Origin: Clostridium sulfidigenes
GTDB taxonomy: Bacteria; Bacillota; Clostridia; Clostridiales; Clostridiaceae
Length of the DNA: 64,000 nucleotides
Direction: 5' to 3'
Assembly (NCBI RefSeq): GCF_000732635.1
Contig: NZ_JPMD01000001.1
Coordinates: 248,001 to 312,000, forward strand
Below are positions 1 to 9,196 of this stretch, in pieces (positions within the stretch are counted from its first letter, which is position 1; the number at the start of each line of letters is the position of its first letter). The notes under the pieces were generated by a model. That model was given only the letters and a program-made list of their open reading frames with translations. It made no database searches and was not told the DNA's origin. Both the position numbers and the translations under genes were made by a program.

Positions 1-1
1 G

Positions 2-280
2 GGAAATAATATGTATTCTCCTTCAGCAAACTCAGGGAATCCATTAGCTAGAGTTGGTAAATATTCTAGTGAAGTTAAGCTAGATAGTTATGATGGAGAT
101 AGAACTGATAATGGTAAAGCTTATGGACAAATTTTGAATGGATTCTTAGAGATGTCAAATGTTGATTTATCTGCACAATTTACAGATATGATAGTTGCAA
201 CTCGTTCTTTCCAGGCTTGCGGTAAAATTATCACCACAGCAGATGAAATATTACAAGAGCTTGTAAATTTAAAAAGATAA
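2..280 (+). CDS. flgE: Flagellar hook protein FlgE, C-terminal fragment
   Basis: The reading frame is open from the left edge, so the start lies outside the window and only about the last 92 residues are seen. The fragment reads [12 protein letters not shown]..., the usual C-terminal region of FlgE/FlgG-type axial proteins. It ends with the conserved Flg_bbr_C helix ([20 protein letters not shown], then ITTADEIL). FlgE polymerises into the hook joining rod and filament. flbD and motAB directly downstream fit the usual Clostridium/Bacillus order, in which flgE precedes flbD. Choosing FlgE over another axial protein rests mainly on that context. Confidence 0.85.
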   Translation, partial: GNNMYSPSANSGNPLARVGKYSSEVKLDSYDGDRTDNGKAYGQILNGFLEMSNVDLSAQFTDMIVATRSFQACGKIITTADEILQELVNLKR

Positions 281-308
281 TTTATTTAAATATGTAAATG
301 TGATTTTC

Positions 309-347
309 CTTAGGCTAAGACAGTACTTATATTGGTCTTAGCTTAAG
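309..347 (+). repeat. Intercistronic hairpin between flgE and flbD
   Basis: A 13-base arm (309-321) pairs with 335-347, with a single G-U, around a 13-base loop. No U-run follows, so it is not a classic terminator. It lies in the gap between two operon genes. It could stabilise the 3' end of the upstream message, attenuate transcription or mark a processing site. The pairing is visible in the sequence; the role is inference. Confidence 0.5.
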
Positions 348-381
348 TAAATTTACTATATCATAGGAGGTATAGGAGAAT

Positions 382-597
382 ATGATAGAGGTTAATCCCT
401 TAAATGGAAATAAATTTATTCTTAATAGTAATCACATTGAAAAAATTGAAGAAATCCCAGAGACAGTAATTACCTTAATCAATGGGAAAAAGTATTTAGT
501 TAAAGAGAGTTCTAAAGAAATAGTTGATAAGGTTATAGAGTTTAGACGAAAATACTGGGCAAATGTACGGTTGGAGGAAAGCAATGAAGAAGAATGA
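382..597 (+). CDS. flbD: FlbD family flagellar protein
   Basis: This 71-residue protein begins MIEVNPLNGNKFILNSNHIE, the signature of the short FlbD family (conserved N-terminal I.V..LNG..F.LN.d.IE), and has an acidic tail. FlbD-family proteins are small cytoplasmic proteins found between flgE and motA in Gram-positive flagellar operons. They should not be confused with the larger Caulobacter regulator of the same name, and their exact role is poorly defined. A good ribosome site (aggaggt) lies upstream. The 3' end overlaps the motA start at 584, which suggests translational coupling. Confidence 0.85.
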   Translation: MIEVNPLNGNKFILNSNHIEKIEEIPETVITLINGKKYLVKESSKEIVDKVIEFRRKYWANVRLEESNEEE

Positions 598-1375
598 TAT
601 GTTAACGGTTATAGGTTTTGTGATTGCAATTGCTCTTGTATTTTATGGAATGCTAAGTGGAGGAACATTGAAATTATTCTTTGATATACCATCCTTAGCG
701 ATAACAGTAGGAGGGTCCTTTGGTGCACTTTTAATGGCTTACCCAATGAATGAAATAAAAAGATTCATCAAGGTTGCAGCACAAGCTTTCAAAGAAGATG
801 GAACATCTAAAGTAGATAATATTGCATTATTTGTTAATTTATCTAAAAAAGCTAGAAGAGATGGACTACTTTCTTTAGAAGAAGATATACAAGAGATTAA
901 TAACGATTTTGTTAAAAAAGGCTTGAATATGATAGTTGATGGTATTGAACCTGAATCTATTAGAGAAATAATGACTTTAGAAATTAGAGAATTAGAAAAA
1001 AGACATGAGGATGCAGCATCTATGTTCACAACTTGGGGTGCATATGCTCCAGCAATGGGTATGATTGGAACATTGATTGGACTTATACAAATGCTTGCTA
1101 ATTTATCGGATGCGGACAACTTAGCATCAGGTATGGGTAAGGCTCTTATTACAACTTTTTATGGCTCTATGCTTGCTAATTTAGTCGTACTTCCTATAGC
1201 AGGAAAACTGAATTATAAAACAGCTAATGAAGTAAACCAAATGGAAATGATGATTGAAGGGGTGCTTTCTATACAATCAGGAGTAAACCCAAGGGTAATT
1301 GAAGATAAAATGATAGTATATTTATCACCAGAGGATAGAGTAAAGTATTTAAGTAGTGTTAATCAAGGAGAGTAG
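584..1375 (+). CDS. motA: Flagellar stator protein MotA
   Basis: Inner-membrane stator subunit that, with MotB, converts ion flow into flagellar rotation. The 263-residue product has four hydrophobic segments. A cytoplasmic loop carries the charged stretch IRELEKRHEDAASMF, which contacts FliG. The helix with the conserved Pro in the ion path (APAMGMIGTLIGLIQML) lies around residue 155. I chose the ATG at 584 because a GGAGG site lies just upstream. An in-frame ATG at 563 would add seven residues and place the ribosome site inside the gene. It overlaps flbD and is followed ten bases later by motB. Which ion is used cannot be told from sequence alone. Confidence 0.95.
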   Translation: MKKNDMLTVIGFVIAIALVFYGMLSGGTLKLFFDIPSLAITVGGSFGALLMAYPMNEIKRFIKVAAQAFKEDGTSKVDNIALFVNLSKKARRDGLLSLEEDIQEINNDFVKKGLNMIVDGIEPESIREIMTLEIRELEKRHEDAASMFTTWGAYAPAMGMIGTLIGLIQMLANLSDADNLASGMGKALITTFYGSMLANLVVLPIAGKLNYKTANEVNQMEMMIEGVLSIQSGVNPRVIEDKMIVYLSPEDRVKYLSSVNQGE

Positions 1376-1385
1376 GTGAATAATT

Positions 1386-2102
1386 ATGGCCAAGAAAGAG
1401 ATAAAAACTGATGGGTGGTTAGCTACTTATGCAGATACTGTTACTTTGCTATTAACCTTCTTTGTTTTACTTTATTCACTATCAACTATAGACTCACAAA
1501 AATTTCAGCAGATAGCTGTAGCCATGCAAAGTGCTTTTAGTGGTAAGGCTGATAGGTCCATACTTGAATTTAATTCAAGTAGTGGGGATGTACCTATAGT
1601 TGGAAAGCCACAGCTTACAGTGGAGGACATTCAAGAAAATGAAAACTTGGAAATTTTAGAGGATGTATTAACTTACATTAAGGAAAATGATTTAGAGAAT
1701 GATGTTCAAATATATGAAGATGAAAAAGGTCTTAATATCCAGATGAAGGATTCCGTGCTTTTTGATACTGGAAAGGCAGAACTAAGGTCAGATAGTAAAA
1801 ATGTATTAGATAAGGTTAGTGACTTAATTGGAAAGGTAGATAACAAGATTATAATTGAAGGTCATACAGATAATGTACCAATTAACACACCAGCTATGCC
1901 AAATAACTGGCATCTATCTTCTGCTAGAGCATTAAGCGTACTGGATTATTTTCTTGGTAGTAAAAAGATTTTAAATCCTCAAAGGTTTTCAGCTCAGGGA
2001 TGTGGAGAGTATAGACCTATAGCTAAAAATGATACTGATGAAGGTCGAGCTAAAAATAGAAGAGTTAATATTATAGTTGTAACTAATGTAAAGGAGCAGT
2101 AA
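1386..2102 (+). CDS. motB: Flagellar stator protein MotB
   Basis: Partner of MotA that anchors the stator to peptidoglycan. The 238-residue protein has a short cytoplasmic N-terminus and one membrane helix holding the essential ion-binding aspartate, Asp17 (ATYADTVTLLLTFFVLL). A linker follows, then a C-terminal OmpA-like peptidoglycan-binding domain with EGHTDNVPI, LSSARAL and GRAKNRRV. Length and architecture are normal for MotB. It sits between motA and fliL in the same operon; the stop at 2102 is one base from the next start. Confidence 0.95.
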   Translation: MAKKEIKTDGWLATYADTVTLLLTFFVLLYSLSTIDSQKFQQIAVAMQSAFSGKADRSILEFNSSSGDVPIVGKPQLTVEDIQENENLEILEDVLTYIKENDLENDVQIYEDEKGLNIQMKDSVLFDTGKAELRSDSKNVLDKVSDLIGKVDNKIIIEGHTDNVPINTPAMPNNWHLSSARALSVLDYFLGSKKILNPQRFSAQGCGEYRPIAKNDTDEGRAKNRRVNIIVVTNVKEQ

Positions 2103-2103
2103 A

Positions 2104-2601
2104 ATGAACAAAAAAAATAGCAAAGGTAATGAGTTAGATAAAGAAAAGGGCGGAAGTTCTAAATTGGTTCTAGTTATAGTAACCGCTATAGTAATATTTG
2201 CACTTATAAGTGGAGCTGTATTTGTTGGATATACCGTTGCAACAAAGAATGTAGGTAAAAATAGCAATGGCACTAGTGAAAGTAATGTAGTAGAAAAAGA
2301 AGCTGCCTTAAATTTAGACGAGTTCTTAGTAAATTTGAGTGATGAGGGAAAGTCTAAATTTGTAAAAGTGAAAATTTCCTTAGGTTCAGATTTAGAGAAT
2401 AAGGATTTGCAAGAAGAACTTACAGCAAAGATTCCACAAATAAGAGACTGTATAAATAAGGTATTAAGAGCTAAGAAATCAACGGATTTCAAAACTGAGG
2501 GAGATGCTTTATTAAAAGAAGAGATAATCGTAAAGGCAAATGAGCTTTTAAATAGTGGTAAGATAACCAATGTTTACTTCACAGATATAATTGTTCAATA
2601 G
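2104..2601 (+). CDS. fliL: Flagellar basal body-associated protein FliL
   Basis: FliL is a single-span membrane protein that associates with the stator at the basal body. The 165-residue protein has a charged, Lys-rich cytoplasmic N-terminus, a membrane helix at about residues 25-45 (LVLVIVTAIVIFALISG), a variable linker, and the FliL domain (LDEFLVNLSDEGKSKFVKVK ... FTDIIVQ). Placement after motB and before fliO/fliP is standard. Confidence 0.93.
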   Translation: MNKKNSKGNELDKEKGGSSKLVLVIVTAIVIFALISGAVFVGYTVATKNVGKNSNGTSESNVVEKEAALNLDEFLVNLSDEGKSKFVKVKISLGSDLENKDLQEELTAKIPQIRDCINKVLRAKKSTDFKTEGDALLKEEIIVKANELLNSGKITNVYFTDIIVQ

Positions 2602-2608
2602 GTGACCT

Positions 2609-2950
2609 ATGGATAGTCAATTGATTTTAACCTTATTAAAACTTGTAATATTTTTTCCCTTAGTTATAGGATTAATTCTTTGGCTAGGGAAGACAGTTGA
2701 GAAATATAGTCACATAAACAGGAAATCTACAATGAGAGTAGTAGAGAGACTAACCATTAGTAAGGATAACTCTCTGCTCATTGTAAAGATAAGAGATAGA
2801 TTTTATTTAGTAACTTCAGCTCAAGGAAAAATAGAAATTGTAGAAGAAGTTGCAGGGGAAGATTACAAAGAAATTGAAATGATTAAATTGAAGAATAGTA
2901 GTGAGTTAAAACAAATTTTTAAAGACAAGTATCTAAAATGGAGAAAGTAA
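2609..2950 (+). CDS. fliO: Flagellar biosynthesis protein FliO (FliO/FliZ family)
   Basis: A 113-residue protein with one N-terminal membrane helix and a basic cytoplasmic domain containing [20 protein letters not shown] and an [12 protein letters not shown] strand. This is the fold seen in the FliO/FliZ family, which assists assembly of the FliP ring of the export gate. FliO is poorly conserved, so the call depends on these residues plus its position directly before fliP. A ggtgac sequence precedes the ATG. Its last codons overlap a possible upstream start of fliP at 2938. Confidence 0.85.
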   Translation: MDSQLILTLLKLVIFFPLVIGLILWLGKTVEKYSHINRKSTMRVVERLTISKDNSLLIVKIRDRFYLVTSAQGKIEIVEEVAGEDYKEIEMIKLKNSSELKQIFKDKYLKWRK

Positions 2951-2982
2951 AATATTATTTTAGGAATAAAGGGATAATACAT

Positions 2983-3804
2983 ATGAAAAAATTTGATCTA
3001 AAAAAGTTTATAAAACCCATAACGCTAATACTACTGGTGTTTTGTGTTATTTCAATTAGTAGTAAAGTAGCTTATGCTACTGGAGATACCATGCCAATTC
3101 CAGATATAAATATATCATTTGGTGATGGGGATGCAAAAACTCCTACTGAATATGTGGACAATATAAAATTATTATTAGTACTAACAGTACTTACAATACT
3201 TCCATCAATCCTTATAATGACTACAGGATTTATAAGAATTGTAACAGTACTTTCTTTCTTTAAGAGTGCTATAGGAGCTACATCACTGCCAAAACAAATA
3301 ATTGTTGGTTTGTCCTTATTTTTAACTTTCTTTGTAATGGCACCTACCTTTTCAGAAATTAATGAGAAGGCAGTTCAGCCTTATATGAAGGAAGAAATAA
3401 CAATGGATGTTGCTATAGATAAAGGGATAAAGCCCATGAGAGAATTTATGTTAAAGCAAACTAGAGTAAAAGATTTAAAGTTGTTTCTTGAAGCTGGAAA
3501 GGTAGAGGACGCTGTTAAAGTAGAAAAGGATGCAGATGGTAAGGAAACTTATAATTATGATGATGTTCCACTTTATACAATTGTACCAGCCTTTGTTATA
3601 AGTGAGTTAAGAACAGCCTTTGAAATAGGATTTTTGTTATTTATACCATTTATATTGGTGGACATTGTAACTGCTAGTGTTCTTATGTCTATGGGTATGT
3701 TTATGTTACCGCCAGCTATGATTTCTCTGCCATTTAAATTACTTTTATTTGTATTAGTAGATGGATGGAATTTGTTAAGTCAATCCTTAATACTAGGATT
3801 TTAG
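2983..3804 (+). CDS. fliP: Flagellar export gate protein FliP
   Basis: Core subunit of the flagellar type III export gate. From the ATG at 2983 the product is about 273 residues, with a cleavable-looking signal sequence ending SSKVAYA and a FliP-family transmembrane domain containing TGFIRIVTVLSFFKSAIGA, VPAFVISELRTAFEIGFLLF and LPFKLLLFVLVDGW. An in-frame ATG at 2938 overlapping fliO would add 15 residues before the signal peptide. I prefer 2983, which has an AAAGGGA-like site upstream and gives a normal signal peptide. fliQ and fliR-flhB follow. Confidence 0.94.
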   Translation: MKKFDLKKFIKPITLILLVFCVISISSKVAYATGDTMPIPDINISFGDGDAKTPTEYVDNIKLLLVLTVLTILPSILIMTTGFIRIVTVLSFFKSAIGATSLPKQIIVGLSLFLTFFVMAPTFSEINEKAVQPYMKEEITMDVAIDKGIKPMREFMLKQTRVKDLKLFLEAGKVEDAVKVEKDADGKETYNYDDVPLYTIVPAFVISELRTAFEIGFLLFIPFILVDIVTASVLMSMGMFMLPPAMISLPFKLLLFVLVDGWNLLSQSLILGF

Positions 3805-3818
3805 AGGGGTGATGTAAT

Positions 3819-4088
3819 ATGACACAGACTATGGTGGTTGCAATATTACAGGATATGGTGAAGACAGCTTTAATGGCAGCTGGACCAATACTACTTACAG
3901 CTACGGCAGTAGGTCTTTTGATAAGTATATTTCAAGCCACAACTCAAATACAAGAACAAACTTTAACCTTTGTACCTAAGATAATAGCTGTGGCAATAGT
4001 GGGAATAATTACTGCCACTTTTATAGGAAACACAGTGATAGGTTTTACTCAAAGAATTTTTTCAATAATTTCTAATATAGGAGCTTAG
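3819..4088 (+). CDS. fliQ: Flagellar export gate protein FliQ
   Basis: An 89-residue protein with two hydrophobic helices and the FliQ signature (LLISIFQATTQIQEQTLTFVPKI). FliQ packs around FliP in the export gate. The ribosome site is GAGGGGTGAT. The length is the family standard of about 89 residues. It sits between fliP and the fliR-flhB fusion. Confidence 0.96.
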   Translation: MTQTMVVAILQDMVKTALMAAGPILLTATAVGLLISIFQATTQIQEQTLTFVPKIIAVAIVGIITATFIGNTVIGFTQRIFSIISNIGA

Positions 4089-4099
4089 GTGGGATAACG

Positions 4100-5935
4100 T
4101 TGGTAGATATTTTAATGTTTATAGCTTTTTTAATGGTGTTTATGAGGATAACATCCTTGATTTTTACAGTGCCAACCTTTTTCCCAACAGGAACACCCAA
4201 TATAGCAAAGATTGGTGTAGGACTTATTATATCCATGATTTTATCTCCTATAGTTAGTACTGAAGCATTACCAGAAATAAGTAATATATTTGTTTTCATA
4301 GTGCTTATAGGTAAAGAAGTAGTCATAGGAATATGTCTAGGATATATAGTAAATTTACTGTTTAGTGTTGTACAGATGGCAGGACAAATTATGGATTTTT
4401 CCATGGGCTTTTCTATGATGAGCTTATTTGACCCAGTTGCAGGTGAAAACATATCAGTAATGGGAAGGTTGATGTACTGGATTTGTCTTGCTGTATTTAT
4501 GTTAGTTGATGGACATCTTATTTTAGTGCAGTGTCTTATAGATAGTTTTACTTCAGTTCCTGTAGGGACTGTAACTTTTAATAAAGAGATTTTAGGATAT
4601 ATTATTCAAGTTGTATTTGAATTTTTTACTATTGGGATTAAGATTGCGGTACCAATAATGCTTATAATACTTATGACGGAAATTGTATTGGGCTTAGTAT
4701 CAAGAGTTATGCCTCAGCTTAATGCTATGATACTAGGAATGCCAATCAAGATTTTTGTTGGACTTGCAACCTTTGTAATTTCTATTCCTTTAATTATGAA
4801 AATTATAGCTTCAAATTTTGGTGCTATTAAACATATATTCTCGGAAATATTCACTATGATGCCCTTTATATTAATTTCCGCATCTAATGATAGTGGAGAT
4901 AAAACGGAAAAACCTACTCCTAAAAAGCTTCAAGATGCTAAGAAAAAAGGTCAAGTAGCTAAAAGTAAGGAATTATCTTCTGCTTTAACTCTTTTAGCAG
5001 CTACTTTAGTTATAGCTATCTTAAGTAGCTTTGTGCTAAAGGTATTAAGCTCCAGTATGACAAAGTATCTAGGGAGCTACTTAAATTTTCAATTAAGCCA
5101 AGAGAGTTTAGTAGGACTTTTAATAAAGGTATTCATGGATATCTTTAAAATATTTATACCAGTGGCAGTTCCTATTATGGTTATAGGCGTAATTGGATCA
5201 ATAATTCAAACGGGTTTTATATATACTGGAGATCCATTAAAACCTAAGTTTAGCAAACTAAATCCTATAAGTGGATTTAAAAGAATGTTTTCTATAAGAT
5301 CCTTAGTGGATTTAGTAAAAAACTTGGGTATTGTTTCTATTGTAGGATATATAGGGTATAAGTTTGTTATAGATAATTACTATAGTCTTTTAAACTTTGG
5401 AAATCTTAAAACAGGATCAATACTTACAGAATTGGCTAGCTTAATAATTAATGTTTTTGTTAAAGTTGGTATAGCCTTATTAATAATAGGATGCATAGAT
5501 TTTTTATATCAGAAATTCCAACATAATAAGGATTTAAAAATGACTAAACAAGAGATAAAGGAAGAATATAAACAACAAGAAGGAGACCCTATAGTTAAGG
5601 GGAAAAGAAAACAAAAGCAAAGAGAAATGGCTATGAGAAGAATGATGCAATCAGTACCAGATGCTACTGTTGTAATTACAAACCCAACCCATATTGCGGT
5701 GGCTTTGAAATATGAAGAAAATAGTGGAAAAGCACCAATTGTTGTGGCAAAGGGCAGTGAGTATGTGGCGTTAAAGATTAAGGAAAAGGCTATTGAAAAT
5801 AATGTACCAATTATAGAAAATAAACCATTAGCTAGACTCATGTTCAAAGAAGTGGATTTAGATAAGGAAATTCCCTTTGATATGTATAAAGCAGTGGCAG
5901 AAATATTAGTATTAGTTTATAAAATGAAGAAATAA
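4100..5935 (+). CDS. fliR-flhB: FliR-FlhB fusion export gate protein
   Basis: One 611-residue frame joins two export-gate subunits that are separate in most bacteria. Residues 1 to about 260 are FliR (multi-span; FFPTGTPNIAKIGVGLIISM, DFSMGFSMMSLFDP, VLGLVSRVMPQLNAMILGMP). From about residue 263 the sequence becomes FlhB (GDKTEKPTPKKLQDAKKKGQ), with four membrane helices and a C-terminal domain. The FlhB autocleavage motif NPTH is at residues 528-531, so FlhB would still be able to cleave itself and switch export specificity. Start is TTG at 4100 with AGGTGGG upstream. No stop or plausible internal start separates the halves. Such fusions are known in clostridia. Confidence 0.95.
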   Translation: MVDILMFIAFLMVFMRITSLIFTVPTFFPTGTPNIAKIGVGLIISMILSPIVSTEALPEISNIFVFIVLIGKEVVIGICLGYIVNLLFSVVQMAGQIMDFSMGFSMMSLFDPVAGENISVMGRLMYWICLAVFMLVDGHLILVQCLIDSFTSVPVGTVTFNKEILGYIIQVVFEFFTIGIKIAVPIMLIILMTEIVLGLVSRVMPQLNAMILGMPIKIFVGLATFVISIPLIMKIIASNFGAIKHIFSEIFTMMPFILISASNDSGDKTEKPTPKKLQDAKKKGQVAKSKELSSALTLLAATLVIAILSSFVLKVLSSSMTKYLGSYLNFQLSQESLVGLLIKVFMDIFKIFIPVAVPIMVIGVIGSIIQTGFIYTGDPLKPKFSKLNPISGFKRMFSIRSLVDLVKNLGIVSIVGYIGYKFVIDNYYSLLNFGNLKTGSILTELASLIINVFVKVGIALLIIGCIDFLYQKFQHNKDLKMTKQEIKEEYKQQEGDPIVKGKRKQKQREMAMRRMMQSVPDATVVITNPTHIAVALKYEENSGKAPIVVAKGSEYVALKIKEKAIENNVPIIENKPLARLMFKEVDLDKEIPFDMYKAVAEILVLVYKMKK

Positions 5936-5954
5936 CGTAAAAAGGATGATAATT

Positions 5955-8018
5955 ATGCTTAAAGATAAGGGATTTAGTATTAAGAATAACTTAGATATAA
6001 TAGTAGCATTTGGGGTAATTCTTATTGTACTAATGATAATTATACCATTACCCCCAGGAATACTTGATATTTTCTTTGCCATTAATATTTCAATATCTAT
6101 AGTTATAATGTTACTTACAATGTTTACTACAAATGTATTGCAACTATCAGTATTCCCAACATTATTACTTGTAACTACCCTATTTAGGTTAGCACTAAAT
6201 GTATCATCTACTAGACTTATTCTAGGACAAGCAGATGCAGGAAAGATAGTGCAGGCTTTCGGAGAGTTTGTAATTGGTGGTAACTATTTTGTAGGAATAA
6301 TAATATTTTTAATTATTGTTATTATTCAGTTTTTAGTTATAACTAGTGGTGCTGGAAGAGTATCTGAGGTTTCAGCAAGATTCACCTTAGATGCAATGCC
6401 AGGAAAGCAAATGAGTATAGATGCAGATTTAAATGCAGGAATGATTACAGAAGAAGATGCTAGGAAAAAGAGAATAGATCTTCAAAGGGAAGCAGATTTT
6501 TATGGAGCTATGGATGGTGCATCTAAATTTGTTAAAGGTGATGCCATAGCAGGTATTATTATTACTATAATAAATATTTTAGGTGGTATTGTTATAGGGG
6601 CAGTAATGATGGATATGAGTATAGGCGAGGCTGCTGCTAAGTTTACACAACTCACCATAGGAGATGGACTTGTAAGTCAATTACCTGCACTGTTAATTTC
6701 TACAGCTTCGGGTATATTAGTTACTCGTTCAGGAAGCGATGATAACTTTGGAGCACAGGTATCATCACAATTGACAGCATTCCCGGTAGTTATAGCAATT
6801 GCATCTCTAGTACTATTTATCCTTGGAATAATTCCAGGGATGCCTACACTAGTATTCTTTGCTCTATCTGCAGCATCTGGAACAAGTGCTTATCTAATGT
6901 ATAAGGATGAAAAGCAACAAGCTAAGCAGAAGATAGAAATAGAAGAAAAGGAAATTGTAGAGAGTGAGAGTAGAGAGCCAGAAAATGTGATGAATTTAAT
7001 TTCTGTTGAGCCATTAGAGGTAGAAATAGGCTATGGACTTATTCCTATGGCTGATGAATCCTCAGGAGGAGATTTGTTGCAGAGAATCTCATCAGTGAGA
7101 AGACAATGTGCTATAGAGATGGGAATTGTGGTTCAACCTATTAGAATTAGAGACAATCTGCAAATTAGAAATAATGAATATGTAATTAAGATAAGAGGAA
7201 CAGTGATAGCTAGAGCGGACATAATGCCAAGCATGTTTCTATGTATGAATCCTTCTGGAGAAGATATAAATATCCAAGGAATAAAGACCATAGAGCCTAC
7301 CTTTGGAATAGAAGCTCTTTGGATAAATAAGGATCAAAGAGAAGATGCAGAGATAAAGGGACTTACTGTGGTAGATCCAACTACAGTTATGGTTACTCAT
7401 CTTACAGAAACTATTAAAGCTCATTCTTATGAACTTCTTGGACGTCAAGAAACTAAAGTTATTTTAGATTCTGTAAAGGAAAAGTATCCTACTGTGATAG
7501 AGGAACTTGTACCAGACCTTATGACCATAGGAGAAATTCAAAAGGTTTTACAAGGACTTTTAAAAGAGAAGGTATCTATAAAAGATATGGTAACTATATT
7601 AGAATGTCTTGCTGATAATTCGCGAAATACTAAGGATATTGAAATGCTAACGGAATATGTAAGATTTTCATTAAGTAGAACTATTTGTAATGATCTAGTG
7701 GATGAAGAACATAGAATTACTGCAGTAACCATATCTCCAGATATAGAAAAATTAATAGGAAGTAATATTCAAAAATCTATGCAGGGTTCTTTCCCAGCCA
7801 TAAATCCAGATATTACAACAGAAATATTTAATAGTATTAAGGTAATGTTAGAAAGTACCCACTTTCCAACTAATATACCTATAATTCTAGTTTCTCCAAG
7901 AATTAGACCAGCTTTTAGAAAGCTTATAGAAATGGTATTTCCAAGTATTGTAGTATTATCTTTAAATGAAATACCTAATGATGTAGAGATAAGGACTGAA
8001 GGAGTTGTATCTATCTAA
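5955..8018 (+). CDS. flhA: Flagellar export protein FlhA
   Basis: Largest component of the flagellar export gate (687 residues). It has a polytopic N-terminal half with the FHIPEP-family segment TLFRLALNVSSTRLILG and the loop RFTLDAMPGKQMSIDADLNA. The cytoplasmic C-terminal half docks chaperone-substrate complexes. The ATG at 5955 is preferred to one at 5946 because the AAAGGA ribosome site spans 5941-5946. The stop codon overlaps the flhF start by one base (TAATG), indicating coupled translation. Confidence 0.96.
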   Translation: MLKDKGFSIKNNLDIIVAFGVILIVLMIIIPLPPGILDIFFAINISISIVIMLLTMFTTNVLQLSVFPTLLLVTTLFRLALNVSSTRLILGQADAGKIVQAFGEFVIGGNYFVGIIIFLIIVIIQFLVITSGAGRVSEVSARFTLDAMPGKQMSIDADLNAGMITEEDARKKRIDLQREADFYGAMDGASKFVKGDAIAGIIITIINILGGIVIGAVMMDMSIGEAAAKFTQLTIGDGLVSQLPALLISTASGILVTRSGSDDNFGAQVSSQLTAFPVVIAIASLVLFILGIIPGMPTLVFFALSAASGTSAYLMYKDEKQQAKQKIEIEEKEIVESESREPENVMNLISVEPLEVEIGYGLIPMADESSGGDLLQRISSVRRQCAIEMGIVVQPIRIRDNLQIRNNEYVIKIRGTVIARADIMPSMFLCMNPSGEDINIQGIKTIEPTFGIEALWINKDQREDAEIKGLTVVDPTTVMVTHLTETIKAHSYELLGRQETKVILDSVKEKYPTVIEELVPDLMTIGEIQKVLQGLLKEKVSIKDMVTILECLADNSRNTKDIEMLTEYVRFSLSRTICNDLVDEEHRITAVTISPDIEKLIGSNIQKSMQGSFPAINPDITTEIFNSIKVMLESTHFPTNIPIILVSPRIRPAFRKLIEMVFPSIVVLSLNEIPNDVEIRTEGVVSI

Positions 8019-9196
8019 TGATTATAAAGAAATATGTAGCTTCTTCCATGAAGGAAGCATTAAGTAAGATAGGTAAGGAGTTAGGCAAAGATGCTGTGAT
8101 TATAAGTCAGAGAGCTATAAGAAAGCCTGGTATTAAAGGGTTGTTTTCTCCTAAAGTAGTGGAGATAACCGCAGCTGTTGAATCTAAATCTAATGATTTA
8201 AGTTGGGATGATAAAGAAATAAACAGTAAGAGTATTTTACCAGTAGACATAGTGAAAAATGATGAATTGGAGCTAAGACAAGAAGTTGAAACAATGAAGA
8301 GTCTTATTAATTCCTATTTTTCTACTCAAAGTAATAATTCTATAAATGAGGAAATTAAATTAGAAGAATTAGATAACAAAAATAAAGAAGAAAGTGAGTT
8401 GCAACAAGAAAAGGCTAGTAATAGTGATATTTATTTTAAAGAAGTTAAGGAAAGACTTAGAGAATTAGATATATCTAAAGATATAGTTGAAGAATTATTA
8501 GAAACTATAAAAATAAATATACAAGTGTCTTCCATTGATGAAATCATGAATGGAATTAAAGAGGAACTTGGCGCTACTATAAAAATAGATTCTAGTGAAA
8601 TAAATGGAACCATAGCTTTAGTGGGCCCTACTGGAGTAGGAAAAACTACAACCATAGCAAAGCTAGCAGGGGATCTAGCTCTTGTAAAAAAGAAAAAGGT
8701 AGGTTTAATTACTGTAGACACCTATAGAATAGGAGCAGTAGAACAGTTAAAAACCTATGCAGATATTATGAATATTGATTTTAAAGTAGTATTTTCATTA
8801 GCTGAAATGGAAGAAGCAATAAACTCAATGAAAGAGTGTGATGTGATCTTATTAGATACTACTGGTAGGAGTAGTAAAAATACTATGCAAGTATTAGAAT
8901 TGAAGGCTTTTCTAGATAGGGCTAAGGTTGATAATGCTTATTTAGTAGTCAGTGCTACTACTAAGAGTGGTGACATGGACATCATAGCTAATGGATTTTC
9001 TAATATAAAATACAAGGGACTGGTACTAACTAAGTTAGACGAGACTTCAACTTATGGTTCCATACTAAATATATGTAGAAGGACTCAGGTTCCTATTAAA
9101 TTTATCACTGTAGGCCAGAATGTACCAGATGATATAAAGGTACCATTGGAGGATGAGATAATAAAATTGGTGTTAGGGGAAAATAGTATATGTTAG
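8018..9196 (+). CDS. flhF: Flagellar SRP-like GTPase FlhF
   Basis: A 392-residue SRP-family GTPase that helps place or number flagella. It has an N-terminal basic region (SMKEALSKIGKELGKDAVII), a variable acidic linker, then the NG domain. Visible motifs are P-loop GPTGVGKTTTIAKLAG near residue 203, DTYRIGAVEQL, DTTGR and TKLDE. FlhG, encoded directly downstream and overlapping by a few bases, is its usual activating partner. Confidence 0.95.
   Translation: MIIKKYVASSMKEALSKIGKELGKDAVIISQRAIRKPGIKGLFSPKVVEITAAVESKSNDLSWDDKEINSKSILPVDIVKNDELELRQEVETMKSLINSYFSTQSNNSINEEIKLEELDNKNKEESELQQEKASNSDIYFKEVKERLRELDISKDIVEELLETIKINIQVSSIDEIMNGIKEELGATIKIDSSEINGTIALVGPTGVGKTTTIAKLAGDLALVKKKKVGLITVDTYRIGAVEQLKTYADIMNIDFKVVFSLAEMEEAINSMKECDVILLDTTGRSSKNTMQVLELKAFLDRAKVDNAYLVVSATTKSGDMDIIANGFSNIKYKGLVLTKLDETSTYGSILNICRRTQVPIKFITVGQNVPDDIKVPLEDEIIKLVLGENSIC

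Noticed and set aside
1989..2570. 193-codon frame on the - strand opposite motB/fliL
   Set aside because: It is a shadow of well-supported flagellar genes, with Ser/Leu-rich composition and no ribosome site or family resemblance.
4100..5935. FliR-FlhB fusion as an artefact of a missed stop codon
   Set aside because: The frame is continuous and both halves are well conserved up to the junction. Such fusions are known in clostridia, so I accept it as real.
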